Below are positions 17,885 to 25,442 of a stretch of 42,216 nt of DNA, piece after piece. This stretch comes from Rhodobacter sp. (GTDB lineage Bacteria > Pseudomonadota > Alphaproteobacteria > Rhodobacterales > Rhodobacteraceae). The position numbers were made by a program, and so were the translations under genes. The notes beneath the pieces are model-generated. The model had not been told where the DNA came from. It searched no databases and saw only the letters and a list, made by a program, of their open reading frames with translations. How positions within the stretch are numbered: position 1 is the stretch's first letter; every line of letters begins with the position of its first letter. Location: assembly GCA_020250175.1 (NCBI GenBank), contig JADCEN010000075.1, forward strand, positions 1-42,216, in the 5' to 3' direction.

Positions 17885-18549
17885 GATGTTCCATACCTCT
17901 TGAAGAATTCCGTCAGCCGCTGCCACCACGACTGGCTGGCAGCAGGTTTGGTCGGCACCGGCAATGACACGGGCAGCGGCACCGGCTGGCTCTGCGGGCG
18001 CAGCAATGCCAGCGCCTCGGCCTCGGTCAGTCGCCGGATCGGCCACGAGAAATCCACCCGGCCAGTGTGATCGACCGCCCAGACCGGAATGGTGCCGGTC
18101 GGATAGCGGCCATCGCGGAACAGATCGCGTTCCGCCTCCCGGCGCGTGCGGATCGCAGCAGGGCGGAGCCAGCCCATGAAACCCTGCGCGGCAGCGGCGC
18201 GGGTGCCCGCGTTCAGATGGCGGGTCAGCGATGCCTTGGCGATCCCACCGGTATTGTAGTGGAAACTGACCAGCGCATCGAACTCATGCGGCTCCAGCGG
18301 CACCTTCATCGCGCGCAGCACGTCGGCCTCGTAGGCCACGATGTCGGCGCGGAAGAGCCGGAACGCCTCGCGGATCCCGGCATCGAGATCGGCGGGCATG
18401 CCGCGCGGCAGCCGCGCCGGATCGGGCGAACCGGCGGCAGCGGTATGGCCAATGCCGAAGGTCCAGACGTTCTTCACATCGAGATAAGGCCCGGGCACGA
18501 GTCCTTCGTGCCGGACGATGGCCAGAAGCCCCCGATCAGTCATGTGCAT
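17881..18549 (-). CDS. Phage endolysin, T4-type lysozyme (GH24)
   Basis: 222-residue muramidase that cuts peptidoglycan at lysis. The catalytic triad spacing of T4 lysozyme is intact: Glu15 in RHEG, Asp24 in YLDVKN and Thr30 before FGIGHT. The family block FDALVSFHYNTGGIAKASLT is also present. A C-terminal Pro-rich segment (QPVPLPVSLPVPT) and basic tail follow. No signal-anchor sequence is seen, so export probably needs a holin. Candidates are the 69-residue protein downstream and the interrupted small membrane gene upstream (18554-19068). ATG at 18549; an alternative ATG two codons later is possible. Confidence 0.92.
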   Translation of the reverse strand: MHMTDRGLLAIVRHEGLVPGPYLDVKNVWTFGIGHTAAAGSPDPARLPRGMPADLDAGIREAFRLFRADIVAYEADVLRAMKVPLEPHEFDALVSFHYNTGGIAKASLTRHLNAGTRAAAAQGFMGWLRPAAIRTRREAERDLFRDGRYPTGTIPVWAVDHTGRVDFSWPIRRLTEAEALALLRPQSQPVPLPVSLPVPTKPAASQSWWQRLTEFFKRYGTS

Positions 18550-18629
18550 GGGATCACCCGAAAAGTGTTGAGAGGATCAGGATTAGCGCGGCGACCAAGA
18601 GGCCGATGCGCAGACGGTGGCTGAAGGCC

Positions 18630-18986
18630 TGTGCTTAAAGAGCAGTTCACCTTCAACGAGTAGCGAAGCCATGATTCCTATTGACTTTAAGAAATCTATT
18701 TCTACCATGAGAGCCGATTGGAACCCGGAGAATCAATCCATGACCGAAATCACATCGGACGCCAAACTGGAACCGAACGCCAAGAAGTGGAACATCGTTA
18801 GAAAGACGAGAGGAGGATACGCGGGTGACGTAATGTTTGTGTTCGGCGTGCTGAATGCAACTGGTAGCGTTCTTCAACAGTTTGAAGTATCAAAGGATTT
18901 GGGCGAAAGGCTGGAAAAGTTCGGCCCGGGTGCCATCGTAAACAAAATCTTTCGGTGTGGAAACTCACTAGACCTAACAAAGCACA
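18630..18986. mobile_element. 357-base insertion with TGTGCTT inverted ends
   Basis: The segment starts TGTGCTT (18630-18636) and ends AAGCACA (18980-18986), its exact reverse complement. It is flanked by CC on both sides (18628-18629, 18987-18988). It is clearly richer in A+T than its neighbours. Its removal restores an in-frame 51-codon gene (18554-19068). It encodes no transposase, only the reading frame at 18671. It may be a non-autonomous (MITE-like) element or a moron acquired by other means. The short ends could be chance; the in-frame restoration is the stronger evidence. Confidence 0.5.
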
Positions 18987-18991
18987 CCTGA
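18671..18991 (+). CDS. Unrecognised 106-residue protein carried by the insertion
   Basis: Reading frame opposite to the phage operon, from the ATG at 18671 to a stop at 18989 that lies just outside the insertion. A later ATG at 18740 (MTEITSDAKLEPNAKKWNIV) is also possible. The product is mixed alpha/beta in character (GGYAGDVMFVFGVLNATGSV, then QQFEVSKDLGERLEKFGPGA) with one Cys near the end. No signal peptide or membrane helix is seen. I recognise no family. The ribosome site is weak. It may be a truncated piece of a larger protein. Confidence 0.45.
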   Translation: MIPIDFKKSISTMRADWNPENQSMTEITSDAKLEPNAKKWNIVRKTRGGYAGDVMFVFGVLNATGSVLQQFEVSKDLGERLEKFGPGAIVNKIFRCGNSLDLTKHT

Positions 18992-19064
18992 GCCGCGAAC
19001 AATGCAGTTGCGGAGAAAATAGCCAGATCACGCAAGGCAGCGGCAATAAAGCCGGTTTCTTCGT

Positions 19065-19691
19065 TCATCGCCGGATCTCCAAGAGCGGGATGGATGTGAT
19101 CGACCCGAGCCGCTCGAGGTCGAGGGTGACGTCGAGCATGTCGGTGTCGAAGCGAACGGGGACGTCGAACTCGAAGCCAGCCGTGATCGTCACGCCCGCG
19201 CCCGGGGCGGTGGTGAAGGTCACGCTGCCGGTGGTGGTGTTGACGCTCCAGCCGGACATCTGCTCGACCCCGTTCAGGGCAAGACGGACGGTCCCTGCCA
19301 CCGGCTTGGCAATGGCGCGGGTCCAGCTTTGCGCGCCGGAGGTGTAGCGTTTCAGCAGGGCGAATGTAGTGACCGCACCATTGCCGGTGCCGATGGGCTG
19401 GTCGGTTGGGGCCACCGCCTGCGACGGCATGCAGGATTTGTAATCCGCCCAGTCCTTGTAGCGAAAGCCGTGCAGGCGGCCGTTGCGCGCTTCGAAGAAG
19501 GCAACGACCGCCGCCAGATCGTCAGCGCGGCGGATGCCGTAGGCCACATCATAGCGGCGGCGCGAGTTGGCCCAGCTGGCATTGCGCTCTTCGTCGCCCG
19601 AGGCCAGTTCGACCACTTGCGTGCGCCGTTCCGGTCCACCGCGCGCCCCGCGGCTGATGTTGTCGGGGAACCTGACTTCATGGAATGCCAT
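19065..19691 (-). CDS. DUF2460-type tail protein, GTA gp12-like (TIGR02217)
   Basis: 208 residues starting at the ATG at 19691 (MAFHEVRFPDNISRGARGGP), chosen for the GGAGA 7-11 bases upstream. The open frame extends well upstream but that part is non-coding. It has the family pattern PERRTQVVELASGDEERNAS, WANSRRRYDVAYGI, then ARNGRLHGFRYKDWADYKS. The C-terminal beta-rich part ends LGSITSIPLLEIRR. In GTAs this is the distal-tail/hub protein between the tape measure and gp13. Its stop overlaps the start of the interrupted small membrane gene. Confidence 0.88.
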   Translation of the reverse strand: MAFHEVRFPDNISRGARGGPERRTQVVELASGDEERNASWANSRRRYDVAYGIRRADDLAAVVAFFEARNGRLHGFRYKDWADYKSCMPSQAVAPTDQPIGTGNGAVTTFALLKRYTSGAQSWTRAIAKPVAGTVRLALNGVEQMSGWSVNTTTGSVTFTTAPGAGVTITAGFEFDVPVRFDTDMLDVTLDLERLGSITSIPLLEIRR

Positions 19692-19752
19692 CAATATTCT
19701 CCGTCGCTCGTGCTCTGATCCCCGCAACCGGTTCCCACTTGCGGGGTCGCAC

Positions 19753-22200
19753 TCACATGCCCCTCCGGCCCAGCGAAACGGCGCGGGCGATGTCGGAAGC
19801 CACCTGCGTGCGCGATTGCCGGAAGCTTTCGGCATCGCGGGCCATGATGGTGACGTTGACGGTGGGTGCGCTGGACTGGCCTTGGCCGTATCCCGCGGCA
19901 TCGCGGCGGGAAAGGACACGCTCGCCGCGTTGCAGGATCGCCGGAACCTCGTCGGGCTTGATCCCGGCCCAGCCACCCGCATGCATGCGCGGGGCATTGG
20001 CGAAAGCCAGCGCCGGAACCATGCGGCCCGGGCCTGGCGATCCGACCATGCCACCGTTGTGCAGGATATTGGCGAACAGCCCGCCCGCGCCGCCGAGGGC
20101 TCCGGACAACGCGTTAGCGATCGGCCCGAGGATGAAGGTCCGCGCCGCCAGCTTGGCCAGATCGGCGATCATCGAGGTGACCAGATCGCGGAAATCCAGC
20201 TTGCCGGTCTTGACGAACTCACCCACTGCGTTCTCGGCCGAGGTGAAGGCCCCGACCAGGGCCTGGCCGATATCGCCACCGATGTTGCGCGCCTTGGTGG
20301 CATAGTCGGAGAGTGCTGCGGTCACCGCACCCCAGCCGGTGGCGGCCTGATCAGCCCCGTCAGCCGCCGCCGCCCCGGCTTCGCGCGCAGCCGCACCGGC
20401 GCTTCCGGCAGCGGCAGCGGTGTCGTCCAGTTCGGCGTTCAGGGCATCCGCCGAATTGGCGGCATCTGCCAACGCCGTTCCGGCCTCCGCCCCGGTGCCG
20501 GTCACCGCATCGCGCAAGGCCTGCCAACTGGCAAGTGGACGCCCTGCAGCATCGGCCAGCATGCCTGCAGCCTCGCGATAACCGTCAGCCCGGCCACGCG
20601 CGTCGTCTGCCACCGTACCAAGCCCGAGGTCGGGTGGCTCGAGATAGGTCTGGGACAGCGCCGCAGAGAAGGCATCCGCTGCAGCAGCCCCGGCCGCTGT
20701 TGCGGCACCCTCGAACGGGTTGCCGATCCGCGCCAGTTCCACCGGGTCCAACGTGCCGATCCGCACCCCGCCTTCGCCCACCGCCCAGTCGGGCAGCAGA
20801 TCCAGCGCGGCGTTCAGCCCGTTGATGAAATTGTTGATGCGGGTGACGACGCCGTTCAGCATCGCTTCGACACCCGAGATCAGCCCGTTCGCGGCCTGGA
20901 AGGCAAAGTCGCCGATGGCGCCGGGCAGACTGCCCCAGATCGCGACGGCCGCATCATACGCCCCCTGGAAAATGGCGGCCGTCCGGTCCCCGAAACTGAC
21001 GACGCCTGCAATGGTGCCTTCCAATGCTGATAGCCCGGCCGCTTTCAATCCTTCCCAGCCAGCGGCCATATTGGCAAAGGCCGCATCGAGTGACAGACCG
21101 ATGCGGGACCAGACTTCGGACGCCAGGTCGCTCAGCAGGCGAAAGGCTTCGCCCACGCCGCCGACACGGGCCACAAGCTGCGAGCACTGATAGACCAGTT
21201 CCCCGACACCGACGATCAGAGCGCCGATCCCGGTCCGGATCAGCGCACCGCGCAGGAAGACCAGCGCCGTGGCAAGGCCGCGCACCGAAAGGGCGGCAAC
21301 GGCCAGCCCGGCCACCCAGCGACCCGCCATAAAGGCGGCGAAGATTGCGGCATAGGTCGCGAGGCGTGCGAGGTTATCGAAGACGGCATTGATCGCACCT
21401 CCGATGGGCCCAGTGCCGCGCGCCATATCGGCCAGAGCGTTTGCCACCGTCTCCAGCGCCGGGGCGACGGCAGCGGTCAGGCGGTTGGTCAGACCGAGCC
21501 AGATCAGGCTCAGCTTGGCGATGGCATCGCCGGTGCGTTCGATCTGTGCCGCATCTGCCGCGCTGACCGCCACCCCGAAATCCTGCACATCGTGCGCCGC
21601 TTCCCGCAGGGTTGCGGAGTCGATCCGCAGGAACGCCAGTGCAGCGCGATCACCAAAGAGATCGGATGCCACTGCGGCGCGTTCGGCCTCGGGGACATAA
21701 CGGGCCAAGGCGTCCTGAATGGCCGCGATGCGTTGATCGAGCGGCAGCGCCTGCAACTCCGCGGCTGTCAGGTTCAGCCGCTGCAGAGCCCCAACGGCCG
21801 ATCCGGACCCAGCCGCCGCTTCCGACAACCGCGTGGTCAGCTTCTTGGTGGCCTGTTCGATCTCGCCCATCGAGACACCGGCCAACTCGCCAGCCCAGGT
21901 CAGCACCTGCAGGCTTTCGACGGTTGTGCGGAGCGAGGCCGCCATGTCCACTTGTGCGCCGATGACGTCGAGCCCGGAGCGGACCATTGCCACACCCGCA
22001 GCGGCAGCAGCTGCGGTAACCGCCGCCAGCGCGATCCCGGCTTTGCGGGCAAAGCTGCCAAGCCGGGCATTTGCCAGTTCCATCTCGGAGGACAGGCGGC
22101 CAAACCCGCGCGTGCCAGCCTCGCCGATCCCTTCCAACTCGGCCCGGACCTGGCGGCCGCCTTCCGCGACCAGCCGGACACTGACCCTTTTCTCAGCCAT
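19753..22200 (-). CDS. Phage tail tape measure protein
   Basis: 815 residues of mostly helical, Ala/Gly-rich sequence, which sets tail length and occupies the tail tube. The N-terminus (MAEKRVSVRLVAEGGRQVRA) fits tape-measure heads. Several hydrophobic stretches occur at about 50-75 and 285-345. The C-terminus has the lambda-type block LHNGGMVGSPGPGRM, then GIKPDEVPAILQRGERVLSR and VNVTIMARDAESFRQSRTQ. At 815 residues it is much longer than GTA gp11-type tape measures (about 220), implying a longer tail. It starts inside the end of the frameshifted chaperone frame. Confidence 0.92.
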   Translation of the reverse strand: MAEKRVSVRLVAEGGRQVRAELEGIGEAGTRGFGRLSSEMELANARLGSFARKAGIALAAVTAAAAAAGVAMVRSGLDVIGAQVDMAASLRTTVESLQVLTWAGELAGVSMGEIEQATKKLTTRLSEAAAGSGSAVGALQRLNLTAAELQALPLDQRIAAIQDALARYVPEAERAAVASDLFGDRAALAFLRIDSATLREAAHDVQDFGVAVSAADAAQIERTGDAIAKLSLIWLGLTNRLTAAVAPALETVANALADMARGTGPIGGAINAVFDNLARLATYAAIFAAFMAGRWVAGLAVAALSVRGLATALVFLRGALIRTGIGALIVGVGELVYQCSQLVARVGGVGEAFRLLSDLASEVWSRIGLSLDAAFANMAAGWEGLKAAGLSALEGTIAGVVSFGDRTAAIFQGAYDAAVAIWGSLPGAIGDFAFQAANGLISGVEAMLNGVVTRINNFINGLNAALDLLPDWAVGEGGVRIGTLDPVELARIGNPFEGAATAAGAAAADAFSAALSQTYLEPPDLGLGTVADDARGRADGYREAAGMLADAAGRPLASWQALRDAVTGTGAEAGTALADAANSADALNAELDDTAAAAGSAGAAAREAGAAAADGADQAATGWGAVTAALSDYATKARNIGGDIGQALVGAFTSAENAVGEFVKTGKLDFRDLVTSMIADLAKLAARTFILGPIANALSGALGGAGGLFANILHNGGMVGSPGPGRMVPALAFANAPRMHAGGWAGIKPDEVPAILQRGERVLSRRDAAGYGQGQSSAPTVNVTIMARDAESFRQSRTQVASDIARAVSLGRRGM

Positions 22201-22857
22201 GGCCGTCTCCGATCTGTTCGTTCAGCTTGCGCACCATCACCGCCTCGATCTCGGGCAGCAGTTCGGCGGCGATCAGGGTGTCAATCCCTAGGGCTTTGGC
22301 CATCGCCAGCGCCGCGCCCATGTCCCAGCCGAGCACTGCGCCAGGGATCACCCGCAACTGGCCACCAAGGCGGCCAACCAGATCCCAGACCTGCCAGCCA
22401 TCTTCCGTCTGCGGACGGTTCAGTCTTGCGGGGCAGTCTGGGCAGCGCCCTTCACAGGCCGCGCAGTAGCGGTCGCCCCCGCCGAAGGACCATTCGGCAA
22501 GGGCGCGGAGACGTTTTTTTCCGCGTCCAGGATCAGACCCTTGGCGACGTACTGGGTCTGGAAGGCTTCGAAGACGGGCCAGATTTCCAGCAGTGCGTCG
22601 ATACCTTCGGGCGAAACCGGCACAGCATCGCCCGCGTCGTCGCCGACGCCTTCCCAATCCAGGACGGCACGCCGGGCGACGGCCTTGGCCATCGCCAGAG
22701 CCAATTCTTCTTGTGTCGCGTTGTCCGGCAGGCCTTCGAGGACAGGATCGGCACGCGCCGAGACCATCAAGGCGGTGGTCAGCGGCGCGACCTGCAGGCG
22801 AAGGCCGGGAGCAAGGGTCAGCCACGCGGGCGCGGAGGTCAGGTTCAGTCGGATCAT
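22193..22857 (-). CDS. Frameshifted tail assembly chaperone (G-T-like fusion)
   Basis: A -1 frameshift at the slippery heptamer (22519-22513) joins the first 114 codons of the short chaperone to a second frame ending at 22193, giving about 221 residues. The extension reads KRLRALAEWSFGGGDRYC, a CxxCxxxCxxC cysteine cluster (CAACEGRCPDC) that could bind zinc, then QVWDLVGRLGGQLRVIPGAV. This frame has no start of its own nearby. It overlaps the tape-measure start, as the T part of lambda gpGT does. In lambda the G:GT ratio matters for tail assembly. The frameshift is inferred from sequence and position. Confidence 0.75.
22420..22857 (-). CDS. Tail assembly chaperone, short (G-like) form
   Basis: 145 residues from the ATG at 22857 (MIRLNLTSAPAWLTLAPGLR) to the stop at 22420. 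It is the position-equivalent of lambda gpG, lying between tail tube and tape measure. The middle is helical (GVGDDAGDAVPVSPEGIDAL, LEIWPVFEAFQTQYVAKGLI). The last 40 residues are low-complexity (ATATARPVKGAAQTAPQD). This tail is what ribosomes read if they do not slip at 22513-22519. It starts two bases after the tail-tube stop. Confidence 0.8.
   Translation of the reverse strand: MIRLNLTSAPAWLTLAPGLRLQVAPLTTALMVSARADPVLEGLPDNATQEELALAMAKAVARRAVLDWEGVGDDAGDAVPVSPEGIDALLEIWPVFEAFQTQYVAKGLILDAEKNVSAPLPNGPSAGATATARPVKGAAQTAPQD
22513..22519 (-). promoter_or_regulatory. Canonical -1 ribosomal slippery site A AAA AAC
   Basis: On the minus strand the zero-frame codons are GAA AAA AAC, placing A AAA AAC in exact X XXY YYZ register. 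The plus strand shows seven T's at 22514-22520. Slippage by -1 reads CGT CTC next and opens the extension. A small stem (GGTC...GACC) lies about 30 bases downstream, but its stimulating role is uncertain. Confidence 0.8.
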
Positions 22858-22859
22858 GA

Positions 22860-23798
22860 TCAGTATCCCACAACGGAGTTGACGAGGACGGCGGTGCACA
22901 TGCGGGCGGGGCTGACGGCCTTGGCGGCTTGCCATTCGAAGGTGGCCTGAATGCCTTGCGGGCCCGGGATCTCGATCCGGGGGCGCGGCAGATAGACGGC
23001 ATGGGCGGTGAAGGTGAAGCTGGCGTTGGCGCCGAGGCTCCAGGCGAAGACCAATTCGCAGGGCGTTCCGTCGATGGCCTGCGTGATCAGCGTGCTGTCG
23101 GCGAAGCGCACCTCCACCCGACCGGTCAGCGCCGCCATGCCGGGGTCTGCTCCTTCGATGCGGCCGTCCGAGCGGATGGTTTCGATCCGGTCGAGCCCGT
23201 TGGAATAGGTCACCTCGGCCGAGATGACGTTGCCGAGCGGCGAGCCGTTGCGCGTGATCGCCCCGTTGAAATGCCCGAACCGCTGCAGGGACAGCGATGT
23301 TGGCGTTCCAGCGGCCGTGGTGGCCGCGACGCTTTCGCCTTGCGCGACCAGTCGTGCCGTGGCGGTCAGCAGGCCGGAGCGTGCCATCTGCCACGACAGC
23401 TGATCGCAGACGCAACCGGTGTACATCGCATAGCGCGGCACCTCGGGCATCGCCGTCTCGATGGCCATGCTGGGCAGCGTCCAGTTGCCGGACTGGAAGG
23501 TGTGGGTCTTGGGCGTCGTGCCAGAGGTGACGGGCGCGCCGAACGCCGCCTTCAGCCAGAGGCCAAGGTTCTCGACATCGATCGGCACCACGACATCGCC
23601 GTCGGCGGTGACCGCGTCCTTGATCGGAGCCAGCGGATCGCGCCCCTGGCCCAGCAGTTCCGAGGCGATCAACGGCTGCTCGGAACCGAGCGTGGTGCTG
23701 GCAAAGGGCACCGTCCGGTAGCCCGTCGCGGGCGCGGTGCCATAAACGGATTCGAACGCAAGCGCCATCTGCGCCCGCGCCCCATGGGCTCGTGCCAT
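22860..23798 (-). CDS. Phage major tail (tube) protein
   Basis: 312 residues with the beta-rich character of lambda/SPP1-like tail tube proteins. It opens MARAHGARAQMALAFESVYG and has GSEQPLIASELLGQGRDPLA and a central VVVPIDVENLGLWLKAAFGA. The late block is RIEIPGPQGIQATFEWQAAK. In such phages this protein stacks as hexameric rings along the tail. GGAG lies 6-9 bases before the ATG at 23798. Upstream is the terminator gene and downstream the chaperone pair, which is the canonical order for siphovirus tails. Confidence 0.85.
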   Translation of the reverse strand: MARAHGARAQMALAFESVYGTAPATGYRTVPFASTTLGSEQPLIASELLGQGRDPLAPIKDAVTADGDVVVPIDVENLGLWLKAAFGAPVTSGTTPKTHTFQSGNWTLPSMAIETAMPEVPRYAMYTGCVCDQLSWQMARSGLLTATARLVAQGESVAATTAAGTPTSLSLQRFGHFNGAITRNGSPLGNVISAEVTYSNGLDRIETIRSDGRIEGADPGMAALTGRVEVRFADSTLITQAIDGTPCELVFAWSLGANASFTFTAHAVYLPRPRIEIPGPQGIQATFEWQAAKAVSPARMCTAVLVNSVVGY

Positions 23799-23822
23799 CG
23801 TGTTCTCCTATCGTGTGAGGGG

Positions 23823-24242
23823 TCAGGCCAGAGGGTCGGCCGTGGAATAGTGCAAAATGACCGGGATCACCGCCGCCTTCAGGCTAGCGGCACCCTCGAC
23901 GGCTAGATCGACCGGACGCGGCGCTTCCGCCTCGACCCAATCACAAAGGCCGCCCAGCGTGCGGTCGGCGGCAAGTGCCCCGCCGATGCTGGAGCAGAGG
24001 GTGTCGAAGGTCGTGTCACGGGTGGCGCCCTGCACGACCGCTTCGATCTCGGCGCGGTGCTGGTAGTGGTAACGCAGCGGCGACAGCGTGACCTCGGGTT
24101 CCCCCGGCTCGCCGTCCCGCAGGATCAGGAGGCCAGCAGCGGGTACGCGTTCGGGCAGCACATCGCCGCGTGAGGTAGTGGCGGGCAACGTCGAGAGCCG
24201 CGCGTGCAGCGCAGCAAGGATGGTTTCGCGGGGTGTGGGCAT
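23823..24242 (-). CDS. Tail terminator / completion protein (gpU-like)
   Basis: 139 residues from the ATG at 24242 (MPTPRETILAALHARLSTLP) to 23823. An N-terminal helix is followed by beta strands (GLLILRDGEPGEPEVTLSPL, RYHYQHRAEIEAVVQG) and a C-terminal block with KAAVIPVILHYSTADPLA. Size and place, directly before the tail tube, fit the tail terminator that caps the tail at its head-proximal end. The open frame upstream to 24278 is not supported. The moron pair (24290-25385) separates it from the DUF6441 gene, its usual neighbour. Confidence 0.75.
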   Translation of the reverse strand: MPTPRETILAALHARLSTLPATTSRGDVLPERVPAAGLLILRDGEPGEPEVTLSPLRYHYQHRAEIEAVVQGATRDTTFDTLCSSIGGALAADRTLGGLCDWVEAEAPRPVDLAVEGAASLKAAVIPVILHYSTADPLA

Positions 24243-24289
24243 CTGGGTTCGTCCGAACGGCCGAGGACGAGAGACCACCGGCCTTGGGT

Positions 24290-24646
24290 TTACGTGCTTG
24301 GAAGCGGGGTGGAGTGCGTCCGCAGGTCCGCCTCGCCCCAGTCCTTCATCGCCGCCACAACGGCCAACAGTGACCGACCCTTGTCGGTCAGGGCATAGTC
24401 CACACGCGGCGGGACGACCGGAAACACTGTCCGGTCAAGAAGACCGTCCTGTTCCATTTCGCGCAGTTGCTGTGTCAGCATCTGCTTGGTGACGCCCGGG
24501 ATCGCCCTCAGCATCGCTCCGAACCTATCCACGCCCCCGGCGATGCAGAACAGGATGACCGGTTTCCACTTGCCGCCGATCATCGTCAGACAGTGCGTCA
24601 CCGGGCATTGTATCGCAGGGTCAGGCGCCAAAGGTCCGTTTTTCAT
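24290..24646 (-). CDS. HxlR-family winged-helix transcription regulator
   Basis: 118 residues with the HxlR pattern: near-N-terminal Cys in IQCPVTHCLTMIGGKWKPVI, recognition region FGAMLRAIPGVTKQMLTQQL, wing DRTVFPVVPPRVDYALTDKG. HxlR proteins are DNA-binding dimers, often sensing oxidants or electrophiles through Cys. The start at 24646 (MKNGPLAPD) was chosen for GGAGGT immediately upstream. It lies inside the phage head-tail gene series but has no structural role, so it is a moron. It is divergent from the secreted-protein gene and probably controls it through the palindrome at 24661-24675. Confidence 0.88.
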   Translation of the reverse strand: MKNGPLAPDPAIQCPVTHCLTMIGGKWKPVILFCIAGGVDRFGAMLRAIPGVTKQMLTQQLREMEQDGLLDRTVFPVVPPRVDYALTDKGRSLLAVVAAMKDWGEADLRTHSTPLPST

Positions 24647-24660
24647 GACTACCTCCGAAA

Positions 24661-24675
24661 ACAATGACTAATTGT
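24661..24675. promoter_or_regulatory. Candidate HxlR operator in divergent promoter region
   Basis: ACAAT (24661-24665) and ATTGT (24671-24675) form an inverted repeat with a 5-base spacer, between the divergent HxlR and secreted-protein genes. The site is A+T-rich within GC-rich surroundings. It fits a dimer binding site for the adjacent regulator. Basis is symmetry and position only. Confidence 0.45.
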
Positions 24676-24728
24676 CTTTATCGGATCATGCGCCATGCTG
24701 GCCAGGTCGTCAACCTGGAGAACAGAAC

Positions 24729-25385
24729 ATGCGACCTTCCCTTTTTGCCATTCTCGTCGCCGCAGTGCCCGGCTTGGCCGCCGCGCAGGACACTTCGCTC
24801 GCAGGACTGCAGGCAAGGGTCGTCGGACATTGGCAGTCCATCGCCTGTGAGGTTCGCCCGCAGCAGAACGCGGCCGATCTCACGCTTGCCCCGACCCCCA
24901 GCTATTTGACCCGCGATTTCACCTACGATGCCGACGGCGGCTTCGTGGCGAACATCACCGTCTATGCCGACCCTGCCTGTCAGGTACCCGCGGCGTCCTA
25001 TGACTTTGCCGGTGAGGTCGTCTGGCATGACGCCAATCCGGCCGCGCCGGGAGCCTGGTCGCAGGACTATGTTCTGAACCGCAAGCTGCAACTGACGATT
25101 CTGGCCGAGCCGATGGCCGCGCAATTGAACCAGCTGCCCGAAGGCGCCTGCGGCGCAGGTCCGTTCGTGGTCGGCGAGACGCGCGACGTCCTCGGTCAGC
25201 CCTGCGCGCTGCTGAAGCTCGTCGAGGGCAGCGCCTTTGTCATCGATCACGACTTCCTCTATGTGCGCGAAGATACGCCGAACATGCTTTTCATGGGGGC
25301 CAAGCACGTGGATGGCACCGGCTTCTATGCGCCCGAGAACCGTCCGCAGGTCGGACTTCAGCAGCCCATGATCCGGGTCGAGTGA
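24729..25385 (+). CDS. Secreted protein of unknown function, moron partner of HxlR
   Basis: 218 residues with a signal peptide (MRPSLFAILVAAVPGLAAAQ, cleavage probably after AAA). GGAG lies 9-12 bases before the ATG at 24729. The mature part starts with a lipocalin-like/DUF-type opening (GLQARVVGHWQSIACEVRP) and has beta-strand-rich text with four cysteines (ACEV, ACQV, ACGA, PCAL) that could form two disulfides in the periplasm. It ends with a possible ligand-fold block, HDFLYVREDTPNMLFMGAKH. No family was recognised. It is on the opposite strand to the phage operon and paired with an HxlR regulator, so it is probably lysogen-expressed cargo acting in the host envelope. Confidence 0.7.
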   Translation: MRPSLFAILVAAVPGLAAAQDTSLAGLQARVVGHWQSIACEVRPQQNAADLTLAPTPSYLTRDFTYDADGGFVANITVYADPACQVPAASYDFAGEVVWHDANPAAPGAWSQDYVLNRKLQLTILAEPMAAQLNQLPEGACGAGPFVVGETRDVLGQPCALLKLVEGSAFVIDHDFLYVREDTPNMLFMGAKHVDGTGFYAPENRPQVGLQQPMIRVE

Positions 25386-25403
25386 TCGGGTCTTCGACCG
25401 AGG

Positions 25404-25428
25404 CCTGTCGCTCCACCGGGGCGGCAGG
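25404..25428. terminator. Hairpin between convergent genes
   Basis: CCTGTCG (25404-25410) pairs with CGGCAGG (25422-25428) with one G-U pair and an 11-base loop. It lies between the convergent ends of the secreted-protein gene and the DUF6441 gene. No T-run follows, so termination strength is doubtful. Confidence 0.35.
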
Positions 25429-25442
25429 TTGCCAAGATCGCA

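Larger units (their letters stand above)
18554..19068 (-). pseudogene. Small membrane-protein gene split by an insertion (holin-like)
   Basis: The N-terminal half begins at the ATG at 19068, overlapping the gp12 stop (ATGA), and reads MNEETGFIAAALRDLAIFSA then TALFAAQ. The C-terminal half, ending at the TGA at 18554-18556, reads AFSHRLRIGLLVAALILILS then TLFG. Removing 359 bases (the 357-base insert plus one CC) joins them in one frame of 51 codons with a single strong transmembrane helix. It would then sit between gp12 and the lysozyme with coupled ends. The intact product was probably a small lysis or tail-associated membrane protein. As it stands the gene is interrupted. Confidence 0.6.
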
